Assembly: GCA_965276675.1 (NCBI GenBank)
Contig: OZ255624.1
Coordinates: 4,588,001-4,652,000, forward strand
Direction of reading: 5' to 3'
From: G965276675 sp965276675
GTDB taxonomy: Bacteria; Acidobacteriota; Terriglobia; Terriglobales; Acidobacteriaceae
Length of the DNA stretch: 64,000 nucleotides
Shown: piece by piece, positions 1 through 8,474 of the stretch
Position numbering within the stretch: the stretch's first letter is position 1
How the letters are laid out: each line of letters begins with the position of its first letter
Notes under the pieces: generated by a model
Databases searched by the model: none
The model's input: the letters and a program-made list of their open reading frames with translations, nothing else
What the model was told of the DNA's origin: nothing
Program-made: the position numbers and the translations under genes

Positions 1-50
1 TCCGATTGCTTTTTCTTGGTAAGTAAGGTCTCGATCGTGATCTTAGACAT
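1..50 (-). CDS. 5' end of a gene running off the left edge
   Basis: Only the first 16 codons are visible. An ATG at 48-50 on the minus strand is preceded by an AGGTGA-like ribosome binding site, and the open frame begins MSKITIETLLTKKKQS before leaving the window. It is divergent from the deacetylase at 335. Too short to identify. It lies in the acidobacterial-looking segment. The start could be chance. Confidence 0.3.
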   Translation of the reverse strand, partial: MSKITIETLLTKKKQS

Positions 51-334
51 CGTCACCTTAGAAAGGGATGACGAGGCATCAGCGCCAGGCAACTGCGTGA
101 GGCTCATGAGTGTCTCCAGTGCGACTCTCCGTCCGGAGATGCCGCCCGTTACAAGGGTCAGTATACGCCGGGACTGCAGCTCCAACCCATTCCAGCAACT
201 TATGCTCGTTGCTGCTTTTTACCTCCAGAGAAGAGACGGCGAAGACGCGGGGATCGACAGCAAACCCGGAAATCTCCCCATGACACTTTCGTTGCGTAGC
301 CTGCATCGCCCATGCGCTTGCTACACTTGCGCCA

Positions 335-1129
335 ATGCTATTTCCCGTCTTCCTTGCCGGAGCTACTGCCTCGCTTGCCGTGGGTGGATACCACTACGCT
401 GCGTTATGGCCCGCTTCAAGCTTCTTCGGGAGGACTCTGATCGCGGGCGACGATCCCTCCGAGGTGGCGCTCACCTATGACGACGGGCCGAACGAGCCCT
501 ATAGCTCGCAGCTGCTGGAGGTCCTGGCGCGGCATCAGGTTCGGGCAACGTTTTTTATGATCGGGCGCTATGTGAAGGAGCGTCCGGAGGTCGCGCGCGC
601 TATTCACAAGGCAGGACACCTGATCGGCAGCCACACGATGACGCACCCGCGCCTTATCTATTGTTCGGACAAGCGCGTCCGGGAGGAGCTGAGACAGGGC
701 ACCGCTGCCATTGAAGACATCCTCGGAGCGCCGGTGCGCTTCTTCCGCCCCCCGTTTGGAGGACGCCGCCCCGAAATTCTGGCCCAGCTGCAGGAGATGG
801 GGCAGACCCCAGTGCTATGGAACATCAACGGTCACGACTGGGACGCTCGCTCCGCGGCCGAGATAGAACAGCGGCTGGAGCGCGGCATGGTGCAAAACCA
901 ACGCCGCCACTGCAGCAGCAACATCCTGCTGCATGACGGTGGTCACCGGCAGATGGGCACGGACCGGCGCCGGACCGTGACCGCTACCGCCAATCTGCTG
1001 GCCGTGGCGCCGCGCGGAGGATTGCGCTTTGTGACCGTCGACAGCTGGGCCAGTGCTCCGGCGCCAGCTCAGGAGCACGCTGGAACCGCAGTTGAACGGG
1101 ACGTCCCGCTCGGCATAGAACAGAGCTAG
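335..1129 (+). CDS. Polysaccharide deacetylase (NodB/CE4 family)
   Basis: This 264-residue CE4 carbohydrate esterase is predicted to remove N- or O-acetyl groups from cell-wall or exopolysaccharide sugars. The NodB signatures are visible in order: TYDDGPN (catalytic Asp and metal Asp) near residues 47-53, the metal-binding SHTMTHP (HxxxH) near 98-104, RPPFG near 138-142, and a C-terminal ILLHDGG. The N-terminus has a hydrophobic stretch (LFPVFLAGATASLAVGG) that could be a signal anchor. An Arg/His-rich insertion (MVQNQRRHC) precedes the LLHDGG motif. It is co-directional with the GH127 gene 37 bp downstream, suggesting a glycan-processing pair. Codon use and neighbours differ from the rest of the window (see the junction at 3811-3831). 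Family call firm; substrate unknown. Confidence 0.85.
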   Translation: MLFPVFLAGATASLAVGGYHYAALWPASSFFGRTLIAGDDPSEVALTYDDGPNEPYSSQLLEVLARHQVRATFFMIGRYVKERPEVARAIHKAGHLIGSHTMTHPRLIYCSDKRVREELRQGTAAIEDILGAPVRFFRPPFGGRRPEILAQLQEMGQTPVLWNINGHDWDARSAAEIEQRLERGMVQNQRRHCSSNILLHDGGHRQMGTDRRRTVTATANLLAVAPRGGLRFVTVDSWASAPAPAQEHAGTAVERDVPLGIEQS

Positions 1130-1166
1130 GCACCGGGAGTATCTTTTCCGAAGAGGCCTCTCTTCC

Positions 1167-2975
1167 ATGCCTGACCCGTCCCGCCGGTCTTTCCTGAAAG
1201 CAGCATCCCTGACGGCTGCCGCGTGTACCACGCGCGGTCTCTTCCGGAGTCCAGCTGCCTTTGCGCAGGGAGTTACCCGGCCGCCGAAGCTCGGCTTCTT
1301 CGCCTACGGAGACGTGACCCTGGCCAGCGGTCTGGCACAAGGTCAGCTGGACGAAACCCACTCCGTACTGATGGGCATGAACCTTGACGACCTCCTGCGT
1401 CCCTTCCGCGTGCGCGAGGGCATGCCTGCGCCAGGCGAGGAGATGGGCGGCTGGTATGACACCTTCGCGTTTGCGCCGGGGCACGCTTACGGGCAGTGGC
1501 TGTCGGCGCTCTCTCGCTCCTACGCCATCACGGGCGATCCGGCGATCAAGAGCAGGGTACATGCCATGGTTGCCGGGTACGCCAGCACCATCGATCCCCG
1601 GGGCCGCTTCTGGATGGACAACCGCTTCCCGGCTTACACCTATGACAAGCTGGTCCTCGGGTTAATCGATGCGCAGGCCTTTGCCGCCGATACGATGGCA
1701 ACCGACACGCTGACGCGCCTCTCCGACGCAGTGCAGCCGTATCTTCCCGAAAAGGCGTTGACACGCCCGGAGATGGAAGCGCGTCCGCACCAAGATCTGA
1801 GCTACTGCTGGGATGAGAGCTATACGCTACCGGAGAATCAGTTCCTGGCGTGGCAGCGCACCGGCGACGCGCGCTACCGGGCAGCTGGAATTAAGTATCT
1901 CCTCAACCAGGACTACTTCACGCCGCTGGCGAATGGCGAAAATGTGCTGCCGGAGAAGCACGCCTACAGCCACGTCAACGCGCTGAGCTCCGCCGCACAG
2001 GCCTACCTGGTGCTGGGCGATGAGCAGTACCTGCGGGCCGCGGAAAATGGCTTCCGCTTTGTGCTTGAACAGAGCTTTGCGACGGGTGGTTGGGGGCCTG
2101 CCGAGCGCTTTCGCGAGCCGGGCAGCGGCGATCTAGGAAAGTCGCTGAGCGATGAACACGCCAGCTTTGAAACGCCATGCGGCTCCTACGCACACTTCAA
2201 GATCGCACGCTATCTGATGGCCATTACCGGCGACGCACACTACGGCGACAGCATGGAGCGCGTGATGTACAACACCGTGCTGGGCGCCAAGTCACTCGAA
2301 CCGGATGGGCACGCCTTCTACTACTCTGACTACAGCTTCAAGGGCGAAAAGATCTATCACCCCGACCGTTGGCCATGCTGCTCGGGAACTTTGCCGCAGA
2401 TTGCGGCTGACTACCGCATCAGCACGTATCTACGCGACCGCGATGGAATCTTCGTCAACCTGTACTTGCCCTCGACAGTGCGATGGCAGGCAGGTGGCGC
2501 GCAGTTGCAGCTACAGCAATCCGGCAACTACCCGTATGAAAGTGCAGTGCGTTTTGATGTGACAGCATCCCGTCCGGTGGAATGCGCACTTCGCTTTCGC
2601 ATCCCGGAGTGGGCGCACGACGCCACGTTACAGGTCAATGGCCGCAGCGTTAGCGCGGTGACTCCCGGAAGTTTTGCCGAAGTACGGCGCACCTGGAAGA
2701 GCGGCGACCGCGTGGAGCTCACCCTGCCGCTCGAGTTGCGCCTGCAGCCGATCGATGCGCAGCATCCGAATATAGTCGCGCTTACGCGGGGTCCTATTGT
2801 GCTCTTTGCGGTTACAGATACACTGCCGCGGGTTACGCAAAGGCAGCTGCTTGCGGCGGAACGACTTCCTGGAATCGACTATGCCTGGCAGGTAAACACG
2901 GAGGCCGCGCCAGTGCGCATGCTGCCATTCCCATCGGTACGCGAGCAGCGGTACACGACCTATCTTGAGACCTAA
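1167..2975 (+). CDS. Tat-exported GH127-type beta-L-arabinofuranosidase (DUF1680)
   Basis: A 602-residue protein starting with a twin-arginine signal (PSRRSFLKAASLTAAA), so probably exported folded. The body matches the GH127/DUF1680 family, which cleaves beta-L-arabinofuranosides from plant or bacterial glycans. Signatures: an (alpha/alpha)6-barrel-like N-terminal domain with the AYSHVNALSSAAQAY helix, the FETPCGSYAHFKIARYL segment, MERVMYNTVLGAK, and the WPCCSGT cysteine pair. In characterised GH127 enzymes a Glu and several Cys coordinate zinc, and the Glu, Cys and CC pair needed are present here. The C-terminal half is beta-rich. Follows the deacetylase in the same direction. Best read as acidobacterial in origin. 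Exact sugar specificity is inferred from the family only. Confidence 0.82.
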   Translation: MPDPSRRSFLKAASLTAAACTTRGLFRSPAAFAQGVTRPPKLGFFAYGDVTLASGLAQGQLDETHSVLMGMNLDDLLRPFRVREGMPAPGEEMGGWYDTFAFAPGHAYGQWLSALSRSYAITGDPAIKSRVHAMVAGYASTIDPRGRFWMDNRFPAYTYDKLVLGLIDAQAFAADTMATDTLTRLSDAVQPYLPEKALTRPEMEARPHQDLSYCWDESYTLPENQFLAWQRTGDARYRAAGIKYLLNQDYFTPLANGENVLPEKHAYSHVNALSSAAQAYLVLGDEQYLRAAENGFRFVLEQSFATGGWGPAERFREPGSGDLGKSLSDEHASFETPCGSYAHFKIARYLMAITGDAHYGDSMERVMYNTVLGAKSLEPDGHAFYYSDYSFKGEKIYHPDRWPCCSGTLPQIAADYRISTYLRDRDGIFVNLYLPSTVRWQAGGAQLQLQQSGNYPYESAVRFDVTASRPVECALRFRIPEWAHDATLQVNGRSVSAVTPGSFAEVRRTWKSGDRVELTLPLELRLQPIDAQHPNIVALTRGPIVLFAVTDTLPRVTQRQLLAAERLPGIDYAWQVNTEAAPVRMLPFPSVREQRYTTYLET

Positions 2976-3057
2976 AGCATCTGGGCTAATTTGACCTTGG
3001 CAAACCCTTGCGAATGCGGAAACAACTTCTGCTCTCGCGGCTCACTCATACCTGCCC

Positions 3058-3402
3058 ATGGCGACAAAGAAGAGCGACAGCAAGGCATATAACAAAACAT
3101 CCAGATGCTGGCCAGGATTCGAGCCAGTGCCCGGCAAGAGCGAACACGAAGAGGGCAGCTGCCGCAAAAAGCCGGCAAGCCGCAATGGTGGTGCAGAGGT
3201 CGATCGCGAGACCGCGCGCAAGAAGCAGATCGCACAGGGAGGAAAGCGCGCCGAGCAGGCGAAATCTAAATCCCCTTCGGCAACGGAGCGCAAGAGGGCC
3301 CGCGAGGCGTCGCCTGCAAAGAAAGCCTCGTCTTCACATGCTAAGTCGGCTCGCACGCGATCCGCACCCTTAACCACGAAGAAGTCGACAACCACGCATT
3401 AA
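3058..3402 (+). CDS. Small lysine-rich basic protein
   Basis: A 114-residue, highly basic, low-complexity protein. After a short MATKKSDSKAYNKTS head comes a compact motif, CWPGFEPVPGK, then GSCRKKPASR with a second Cys. A long Lys/Ala/Ser/Arg tail follows (AKSKSPSATERKRAREAS, AKKASSSHAKSARTRS), resembling histone-H1-like nucleoid proteins. The CWPG..PVPGK..GSC core recalls small hypothetical proteins I associate with Acidobacteria, which is recognition, not a search. Possible nucleic-acid binding is inference from charge. Stand-alone, 82 bp after the GH127 gene. Confidence 0.6.
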   Translation: MATKKSDSKAYNKTSRCWPGFEPVPGKSEHEEGSCRKKPASRNGGAEVDRETARKKQIAQGGKRAEQAKSKSPSATERKRAREASPAKKASSSHAKSARTRSAPLTTKKSTTTH

Positions 3403-3645
3403 TGAGTCTGTCTCCGATGAAAAGCAATTAGACGAGATATTAAAGTCCATGCATACGGAGTCAGATTGCAATTTTACAGGTGTCGGTATATGTTTCGCCC
3501 ATTGCCGAAACGAACGGTGAGTTACCGTCCAGATAGCCATGAGAGTGCGTCCGTCGTTTGAAGCGGGTGTGATTAGGTGCCGTTAAAATAAAATTCAAAT
3601 AAATGCCTTTAGTTATCTTTTGCCCTGAGTGCGTTCTATGTACGA
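3403..3645. other. AT-rich intergenic stretch
   Basis: About 240 bp, clearly richer in A/T than the surrounding DNA (for example the TTAAAATAAAATTCAAATAAATG run near 3585). I see no gene or RNA. It probably carries the promoter of the truncated gene that starts near 3646. Confidence 0.4.
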
Positions 3646-3830
3646 TTGCAGGGCACAGTGGAGGCCGAACCTTTGAGCGCTTCAGATCTCTCCATTCCCC
3701 AGTTTCAGACGGTTGAGTACGTCAGTCCTCACGCTGCCATGGCTTGCAGGTTCTGTGACGGAGCGCTGCAGGGCTTAGCTTTCCAGGTAAATGGCGCGGC
3801 TGCCTGCCCGCCCTGTGCGCACCGCCAACG
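3646..3830 (+). pseudogene. 5' fragment of a CxxC/CxxC protein, cut at the 3.8-kb junction
   Basis: The first ~60 codons of a gene are readable, from a TTG at 3646 or GTG at 3658. They run through FQTVEYVSP and then a CRFCDGALQGLAFQVNGAAACPPCAHR module. Two CxxC pairs around VNGAAAC look like the N-terminal zinc-ribbon-type tag of a family I recall from acidobacterial genomes. After about 3825 the same frame becomes Arg/Pro/Gly-rich antisense of ptsI, so the gene is truncated there and the apparent 122-codon frame is an artefact. Function unknown. Confidence 0.5.
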
Positions 3831-3831
3831 C
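3811..3831. other. Junction between two unrelated sequence blocks
   Basis: To the left a plus-strand CxxC-protein gene loses homology. To the right a minus-strand ptsI loses homology. Both breaks fall in the same ~20 bp (around ctgtgcgcaccgcc), and each gene lacks its remaining part. No IS ends, tRNA or target duplication are visible. A sequence-assembly chimera or illegitimate recombination explains this better than two independent truncations. Confidence 0.65.
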
Positions 3832-5116
3832 CAGCCATCGAGGCGCGCAGGATGGCGGCAAATTGGGTCTCCAGCAGTTCGGGCCGGCGCAGCAACAGCC
3901 GAATTCCACGCAGGCCCAGGGCCGGGTTGGCATCGGCGATCTCCGGGACGATGCCGGCCAGTGTCAGCGCCTCGATCTCCTTCTCGCCGCCCCAGTCCAG
4001 CACGCGGATGGTGACCGGGTCGCCATGCATCGCCTCGACGATGCTGCGGTAGCTTTCAGTCTGGGTCGATTCGTCCGGAATGGTCTCGCGGTTCATGAAC
4101 AGGAACTCGGTGCGCAGCAGACCAATACCGACCGCGCCGGATTGGACGATCAGCGGCAGCTCGATCGGCAGCTCCAGGTTGGCCTGCAGTTCCACCGCCA
4201 CGTGGTCCTGCGTCACCGCCGGCAGCCGACGCAGCCGGGCGTAGCGCTGGCGTTCGCGGGCAAAGGCGGTGACAGCCTTCCTGGCGACTGCCAGGGCCGC
4301 CGGCTGAGGATTCAGGGTGACCGCGCCGGTGATCCCGTCCACCACGGCGACGTCGCCCGGCTGCATGGCATGGGCCAGACCCGCAGCGCCCAGCACCGCG
4401 GGCACACCGAGCGCCCGCAGCATCACCGCGGTGTGGCCGTCGGCACCGCCTTCTTCGGTGACCACCCCGGCCAGTCGCGATGGGTCCAGCAGCGCGGCAT
4501 CGGCCGGGCGCAGCGCCTCGGCAACCAGGATCGCGCCCGCCGGCAGCCCGGCAAAGCTACGGAATGGGGACTGGGTCAGGTTGCGCACCAACCGCCGAGC
4601 GATCTCGCCGATCTCGTCAGCCCGCCGCCGCAGCCCCGCGAGGTCCTCTGCCGACATGGCAGGTTCGGCCTGCCCCATGATGGCGCCGGCGATCGCCTCG
4701 GCCTCGGTCATCACCGCGTTTTCCGCCGACAGCAGGGTATCCTCAATGCGCGAACGCACCCCACGCACCAGGCGTGAGGGTCCCAGCATGCGGATATAAG
4801 CGTCGATCAGCGGCGCGATCTCGGACTGACTTTCCTCCGGCAGCAGCACCAGCCTGGCGCGCAGCTTGGCGAGCTGCTTGCGGGACTGGATGATGGCGGT
4901 GTCCAGGCGCGCGGTTTCCGCGCCGATGTCAGAGGCCTGGATCTTATGGCGAGTGACGACCGCCTCAGGTTCGGTGGTGCCGAAGACCGGGCCGATCGCC
5001 ACCCCCGCGGATACGGCGATGCCACGAAACCGGCGTTCAGGACGTGCCGCCGGGGCAGCGAGGGCGGGTCGGGCCAATCGCTCGTGCTGTGGCGGTGGTG
5101 GGTCAATCCTGTTCAT
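3830..5116 (-). pseudogene. ptsI: Phosphoenolpyruvate-protein phosphotransferase (Enzyme I), 3'-truncated
   Basis: Enzyme I transfers phosphate from PEP to HPr. The N-terminal domain is present, with the phosphorylatable His in GGADGHTAVMLRALGVPA. So is the first part of the PEP-binding barrel (GIGLLRTEFLFMNR, VTIRVLDWGGEKE, NPALGLRGIRLLLRRPELLETQFAAILRA). The real sequence stops near codon 429. The remaining ~150 residues, including the GTNDL-type motif and the catalytic Cys, are replaced by HRAGRQPRHLPGKL, which is not PtsI-like. As it stands the protein could not be functional. It overlaps the end of ptsH by 14 bp. The truncation coincides with the 3.8-kb junction, so the intact gene may exist in the true genome. 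Confidence 0.85.
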
Positions 5117-5402
5117 GGAAGCCTGCCTCGACCAGGGCTACCAGGGCGTCCAACGCCTCTTTGGCATCCCAGCCTTCGGCACGCAACTCAATAACCGCGC
5201 CGCGGGCGGCACCGAGCATCATCAGGCCCATGATGGAGCGGGCGGGAATCACCTGGCCGTCCTTCACCACGTCGACCGAGGCGCCGAACTGCTCCGCCAA
5301 GGTTACGAACCGGGCAGCGGCCCGCGCATGCAAGCCGCGCTTGTTGCAGATGACGACATTGCGTGAAAGGACCGGCTCACCTGACGGTGGCGAGTCGGTC
5401 AT
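5103..5402 (-). CDS. ptsH: HPr phosphocarrier protein
   Basis: A 99-residue HPr-like protein that accepts phosphate from Enzyme I and passes it to EIIA. The active-site motif NKRGLHARAAARF places the phospho-His at residue 25. The regulatory-serine region PARSIMGLMMLGA places Ser at about residue 56, the site HPr kinase would modify. It is encoded between the EIIA gene (ATGA overlap) and ptsI, in the same direction. No sugar permease is present nearby, as is usual for the regulatory PTS of alphaproteobacteria. Confidence 0.93.
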   Translation of the reverse strand: MTDSPPSGEPVLSRNVVICNKRGLHARAAARFVTLAEQFGASVDVVKDGQVIPARSIMGLMMLGAARGAVIELRAEGWDAKEALDALVALVEAGFHEQD

Positions 5403-5830
5403 CCACAGGTCCCGCCGGATCCGTTCACCTTGCAGCCGTGCAGGACATGCGACGCGGCAGCGATGTATTTTCGTCCGGCGTCCTCAGCGCAATTCACCGC
5501 GTCAGCCAGCGGCTGCTTCGAGCGGACCTTGGCCAGCTTGACCAGCATCGGCAGGTTGACGCCAGCGATGACCTCGACCCCTTTGCGCGCCATCATCGAG
5601 ATGGCGAGGTTGCATGGTGTGCCGCCGAACATGTCGGTCAGCAGTACGACGCCGTCACCGGTATCGCACCGTCCAATGCACGCCTCGATCTCAGCCCGCC
5701 GGTTATCCATGTCGTCATCCGGTCCGATACAGACCGTGTCGACGTTTCGCTGTGACCCGACCACATGCTCCATAGCAGAGCGCAACTCAAGCGCGAGTCT
5801 GCCGTGGGTCACCAAAACCATGCCGATCAT
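5399..5830 (-). CDS. PTS EIIA component, mannose/fructose (ManX-type) family
   Basis: A 143-residue EIIA of the mannose superfamily. The start is set at the ATG giving MIGMVLVTHG, where His9 is the expected phosphorylation site. A longer frame from 5866 adds an unconserved leader. Other family signatures are LLTDMFGGTPCNLAISMM and the GVNLPML segment. Alphaproteobacteria commonly encode this orphan EIIA beside HPr, HprK and EI, where it acts as a phosphorylation sensor rather than a transporter part. The stop overlaps the ptsH start (ATGA). Confidence 0.9.
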   Translation of the reverse strand: MIGMVLVTHGRLALELRSAMEHVVGSQRNVDTVCIGPDDDMDNRRAEIEACIGRCDTGDGVVLLTDMFGGTPCNLAISMMARKGVEVIAGVNLPMLVKLAKVRSKQPLADAVNCAEDAGRKYIAAASHVLHGCKVNGSGGTCG

Positions 5831-5913
5831 AATCGAACCGACATATCCTGGCACGCGAGTAGGCAAACAACTTCACAACCTATCGATGTTACCATCGTAA
5901 TGTATCAGGCCTC

Positions 5914-6897
5914 CTATGCCTGAACCGACAACGCCTGCGCGACTCTGTCTATGTCTGAATCCGCTCGGCGCGCAACCGGGCGATTCGTCAGTCCGGCGTC
6001 GTCGCCGGACAGCCGCGCAAGTTCCCGATGGGTGGTAAATACCCGCCAGGATGGTCCACTACTTGTGCGGACCTGGGTCCCCCAACTGCATGAAACGAGA
6101 TGCTTTGCAATTTTTTCAACGAGATGAACCGACCGATGCCGCCCACCCGTGCAGCCTATCGTAATTGTAGCGTATTTTTTGCCTTCTTGAACAAATCTAG
6201 GCAAGACAAGTTCTATTAAATCGACAATCCGTGAAAAAAACGCGGCGAAGTCGGGGTCGGCCTCAACATAAGCACCGACATCGGCTTCCAGCCCGGTCTT
6301 GATCCGTAATGTGGGATCGTAGTGCGGGTTCCGCAGGAAGCGGGCATCGAATACCAGGTCTGCTTCGCGTGGCAGGCCCATCGGGTAGGCGAAGGACATC
6401 AGGCACACCGCCATCGGCGCGTTCTCGGCGTCGGCGCCGAAGTGCCGCTCGATCAACCGGCGCAGGCCGGCGATCGGCAGACCGGAGGTGTCCACCACCA
6501 GATCGGCCGCCTCGCGCAGTGGTTCGGTCAGCGCGATCTCGGCGGTGATGCCCTCGCTGACGACACTTTGCGACGCCAGCGGATGCCGCCGGCGGGTTTC
6601 GGTGTAGCGGCGTAGCAAGGTGTTCTGGTCGGCCCAGGCGTAGACCAACTGGATGCGTCGTTCCGGGTTGCCGCGCAGCCGTCCCAGCGTCTCAAGCACA
6701 GCTATGGCGTCGAAGCCGCGGGTGCGGGCGTCGATGCCGACCGCGAGCTTGCGGTCGCCGCGGGAAACCATGTCCTCCAGCATCGTCAGCGGCGGGTTGT
6801 CGACCGCCTCATAGCCGAGGTCTTCCAAGGTGTGCAGAATCGACGCCTTGCCGCCGCCCGACAGGCCGGTGACGATGACGAGTTGCATGGTGGTCAT
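5914..6897 (-). CDS. rapZ: RapZ-family nucleotide-binding protein
   Basis: About 327 residues. The start is the ATG at 6897, which overlaps the hprK stop as ATGA. The longer upstream frame is a shadow of hprK. The Walker A is a variant, VTGLSGGGKAS, followed by the family stretch HTLEDLGYEAVDNPPL. The C-terminal domain carries the conserved FLRNPHYDP and TIGCTGGRHRSVHLVE motifs. In E. coli RapZ is an RNA adaptor for GlmZ turnover. In alphaproteobacteria it sits with hprK and PTS genes, and its role is less certain. A short hairpin (tcaggc/gcctga) spans the stop codon. The tail after HRSVHLVEKIAKHL is ~60 residues long and may be lineage-specific. Confidence 0.9.
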   Translation of the reverse strand: MTTMQLVIVTGLSGGGKASILHTLEDLGYEAVDNPPLTMLEDMVSRGDRKLAVGIDARTRGFDAIAVLETLGRLRGNPERRIQLVYAWADQNTLLRRYTETRRRHPLASQSVVSEGITAEIALTEPLREAADLVVDTSGLPIAGLRRLIERHFGADAENAPMAVCLMSFAYPMGLPREADLVFDARFLRNPHYDPTLRIKTGLEADVGAYVEADPDFAAFFSRIVDLIELVLPRFVQEGKKYATITIGCTGGRHRSVHLVEKIAKHLVSCSWGTQVRTSSGPSWRVFTTHRELARLSGDDAGLTNRPVARRADSDIDRVAQALSVQA

Positions 6898-7349
6898 GCC
6901 GCGAACGCTCCCGCTACCTGGGCGACATGGCCCAGCGCGCAGTCTAGCGCCAGGGCCGCCTTGTCGGCAGCGCTGACTGCGGCGGCGTCCAGCCGGACCA
7001 CCGGCAGATGCAGATCCGCATGCAGACGGGGGGTCGGCAGACGCTCGGGCGGGGTTGCCAGTTCCACCACCAGCGCCACCCGCGCCTGGGCGCACCAGTT
7101 CAGGCGCATGATCCCAAGGCCACGGACCTCAAGCAGTCCGGCCAGTGCCGGTGGGCAGGATGCCAGGCCGCCGGCGATATCGACCTGGTCGTCAGCGACA
7201 AGTTCGAAGCCGCGGGACATCAGCCTGAGCGCCAGATCGGACTTGCCGGAGCCGGGCGGTCCAACAATCAGGATGCCATCGCCGTTCCGCGAGACGCAGC
7301 TTCCGTGCAGACGCCGCTGGCTGTGCATAGGCTGATAGTCTGATGACAT
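6894..7349 (-). CDS. hprK: HPr kinase/phosphorylase, short alphaproteobacterial form
   Basis: A ~151-residue, kinase-domain-only HprK, as usual in alphaproteobacteria; Firmicutes HprK is about twice as long. It shows the P-loop GPPGSGKS (residues 30-37 from the ATG at 7349), the ELVADDQVD segment and the HprK signature LEVRGLGIMRL. It would phosphorylate the regulatory Ser of HPr. It heads the hprK-rapZ-EIIA-ptsH-ptsI gene row and diverges from the threonine dehydratase gene with only ~21 bp between them. A longer frame upstream runs into that gene and is rejected. Confidence 0.9.
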   Translation of the reverse strand: MSSDYQPMHSQRRLHGSCVSRNGDGILIVGPPGSGKSDLALRLMSRGFELVADDQVDIAGGLASCPPALAGLLEVRGLGIMRLNWCAQARVALVVELATPPERLPTPRLHADLHLPVVRLDAAAVSAADKAALALDCALGHVAQVAGAFAA

Positions 7350-7370
7350 GGTGCACCAAAAGGAAGCGTA

Positions 7371-8408
7371 TTGTCGGCCAATTGCATACATGCCAACCTC
7401 CGGCAAATGCGAATTGATCGAAAGATCGTGTCCGAGGCAGCGGACCGCATCCTTGGGTATGTTCGGCATACGCCTGTCATACGCGGCGAAATCGGCGGCC
7501 TGCCTGTGACGCTGAAGCTGGAGTTGCTGCAGCATACCGGCAGTTTCAAGCCCCGCGGCGTTTTCAACCGGCTGCTGGCGGCCTTGCAGGACCGGCCAGT
7601 GTCACCAGCCGACACTGCGGATCGGACGCCGTCGCTGCCGTCCGGCGTGCTGGAGGTGTCCGAGTCGCTCAAGGCCTCCGGGGTGATCGCGGCGTCCGGC
7701 GGCAATCATGGCGCCGCCGTGGCGTATGTTGCCCGCAGCCTTGGAATCCGAGCCGAGGTCTTTGTGCCGGCCACCACGCCCGCTGCCAAGCTGGCCCGCA
7801 TCGCCAGCTACGACGCGAAAATCACGCAGCACGGGACAACGTATGCCGAGGCGCTGGGCGCCTGCCGCGCGCGCCAAACGCAGACCGGCGCGCTGGAGAT
7901 CCACGCCTATGATGACGCCCATGTCCTGGCGGGCCAAGGCACTGTCGGCCGCGAGTTCGAGCAGGCAGCGCCGGAGCTGACCCATGTGCTGGTGGCGACC
8001 GGCGGCGGCGGCCTGATCGGCGGCGTTGCCGCCTGGTATGCCGATAGCCTGCAGGTGATCAGCGTCGAACCGGAATCCTGCCCTGCCCTGCATGATGCGC
8101 TGCGGGCCGGACAGCCGGTCGATGCGCCGGTGGGCGGCGTCGCTGCTGACAGCCTGGGCGCCCGGCAGGTGGGCGCACTGATGTTCCCGATAGCCCAGCG
8201 CTTTGTCAGTCAGGCGGTGCTGGTGCCGGACGAGGCGATCCGCGCCGCTCAGCGGCTGTTGTGGGAGCGGTTTCGGCTGATGACCGAACCGGGCGGTGCC
8301 ACCGCCGCCGCGGCGGTGCTGTCCGGCCGGTTCACGGCGCCGCCCGGCGCAAGGGTTGGCATCGTCGTCTGCGGCGGCAACGCTGATCCGGCGGCACTGG
8401 CGGGCTGA
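7371..8408 (+). CDS. Threonine/serine dehydratase-like PLP enzyme
   Basis: A 345-residue fold-type II PLP enzyme of the threonine dehydratase group, deaminating Thr or Ser to a 2-oxoacid. The PLP lysine lies in GSFKPRGVF, the substrate loop is ASGGNHGAAVAYVA, the phosphate-binding loop is ATGGGGLIGG, and TEPGGATAAAAVLSGR is near the C-terminus. It lacks the ACT domain of biosynthetic IlvA. The TTG start is preferred because aggaag sits 6 nt upstream. The next in-frame ATG (7407) has no ribosome site. Other possibilities are a serine racemase-like or ectoine-utilisation (EutB-like) paralogue. Confidence 0.8.
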   Translation: MSANCIHANLRQMRIDRKIVSEAADRILGYVRHTPVIRGEIGGLPVTLKLELLQHTGSFKPRGVFNRLLAALQDRPVSPADTADRTPSLPSGVLEVSESLKASGVIAASGGNHGAAVAYVARSLGIRAEVFVPATTPAAKLARIASYDAKITQHGTTYAEALGACRARQTQTGALEIHAYDDAHVLAGQGTVGREFEQAAPELTHVLVATGGGGLIGGVAAWYADSLQVISVEPESCPALHDALRAGQPVDAPVGGVAADSLGARQVGALMFPIAQRFVSQAVLVPDEAIRAAQRLLWERFRLMTEPGGATAAAAVLSGRFTAPPGARVGIVVCGGNADPAALAG

Positions 8409-8474
8409 TCCCGTTGCCTTGACACGACCGGCGCCGTGAACCTTCATCGCATCCGCACAACCGGCGGGGAGGCG

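Noticed and set aside
3831..4777. Plus-strand frames continuing over ptsI
   Set aside because: Arg/Pro/Gly-rich antisense of ptsI; the apparent 122-codon CxxC protein reading past 3830 is likewise an artefact of the junction.
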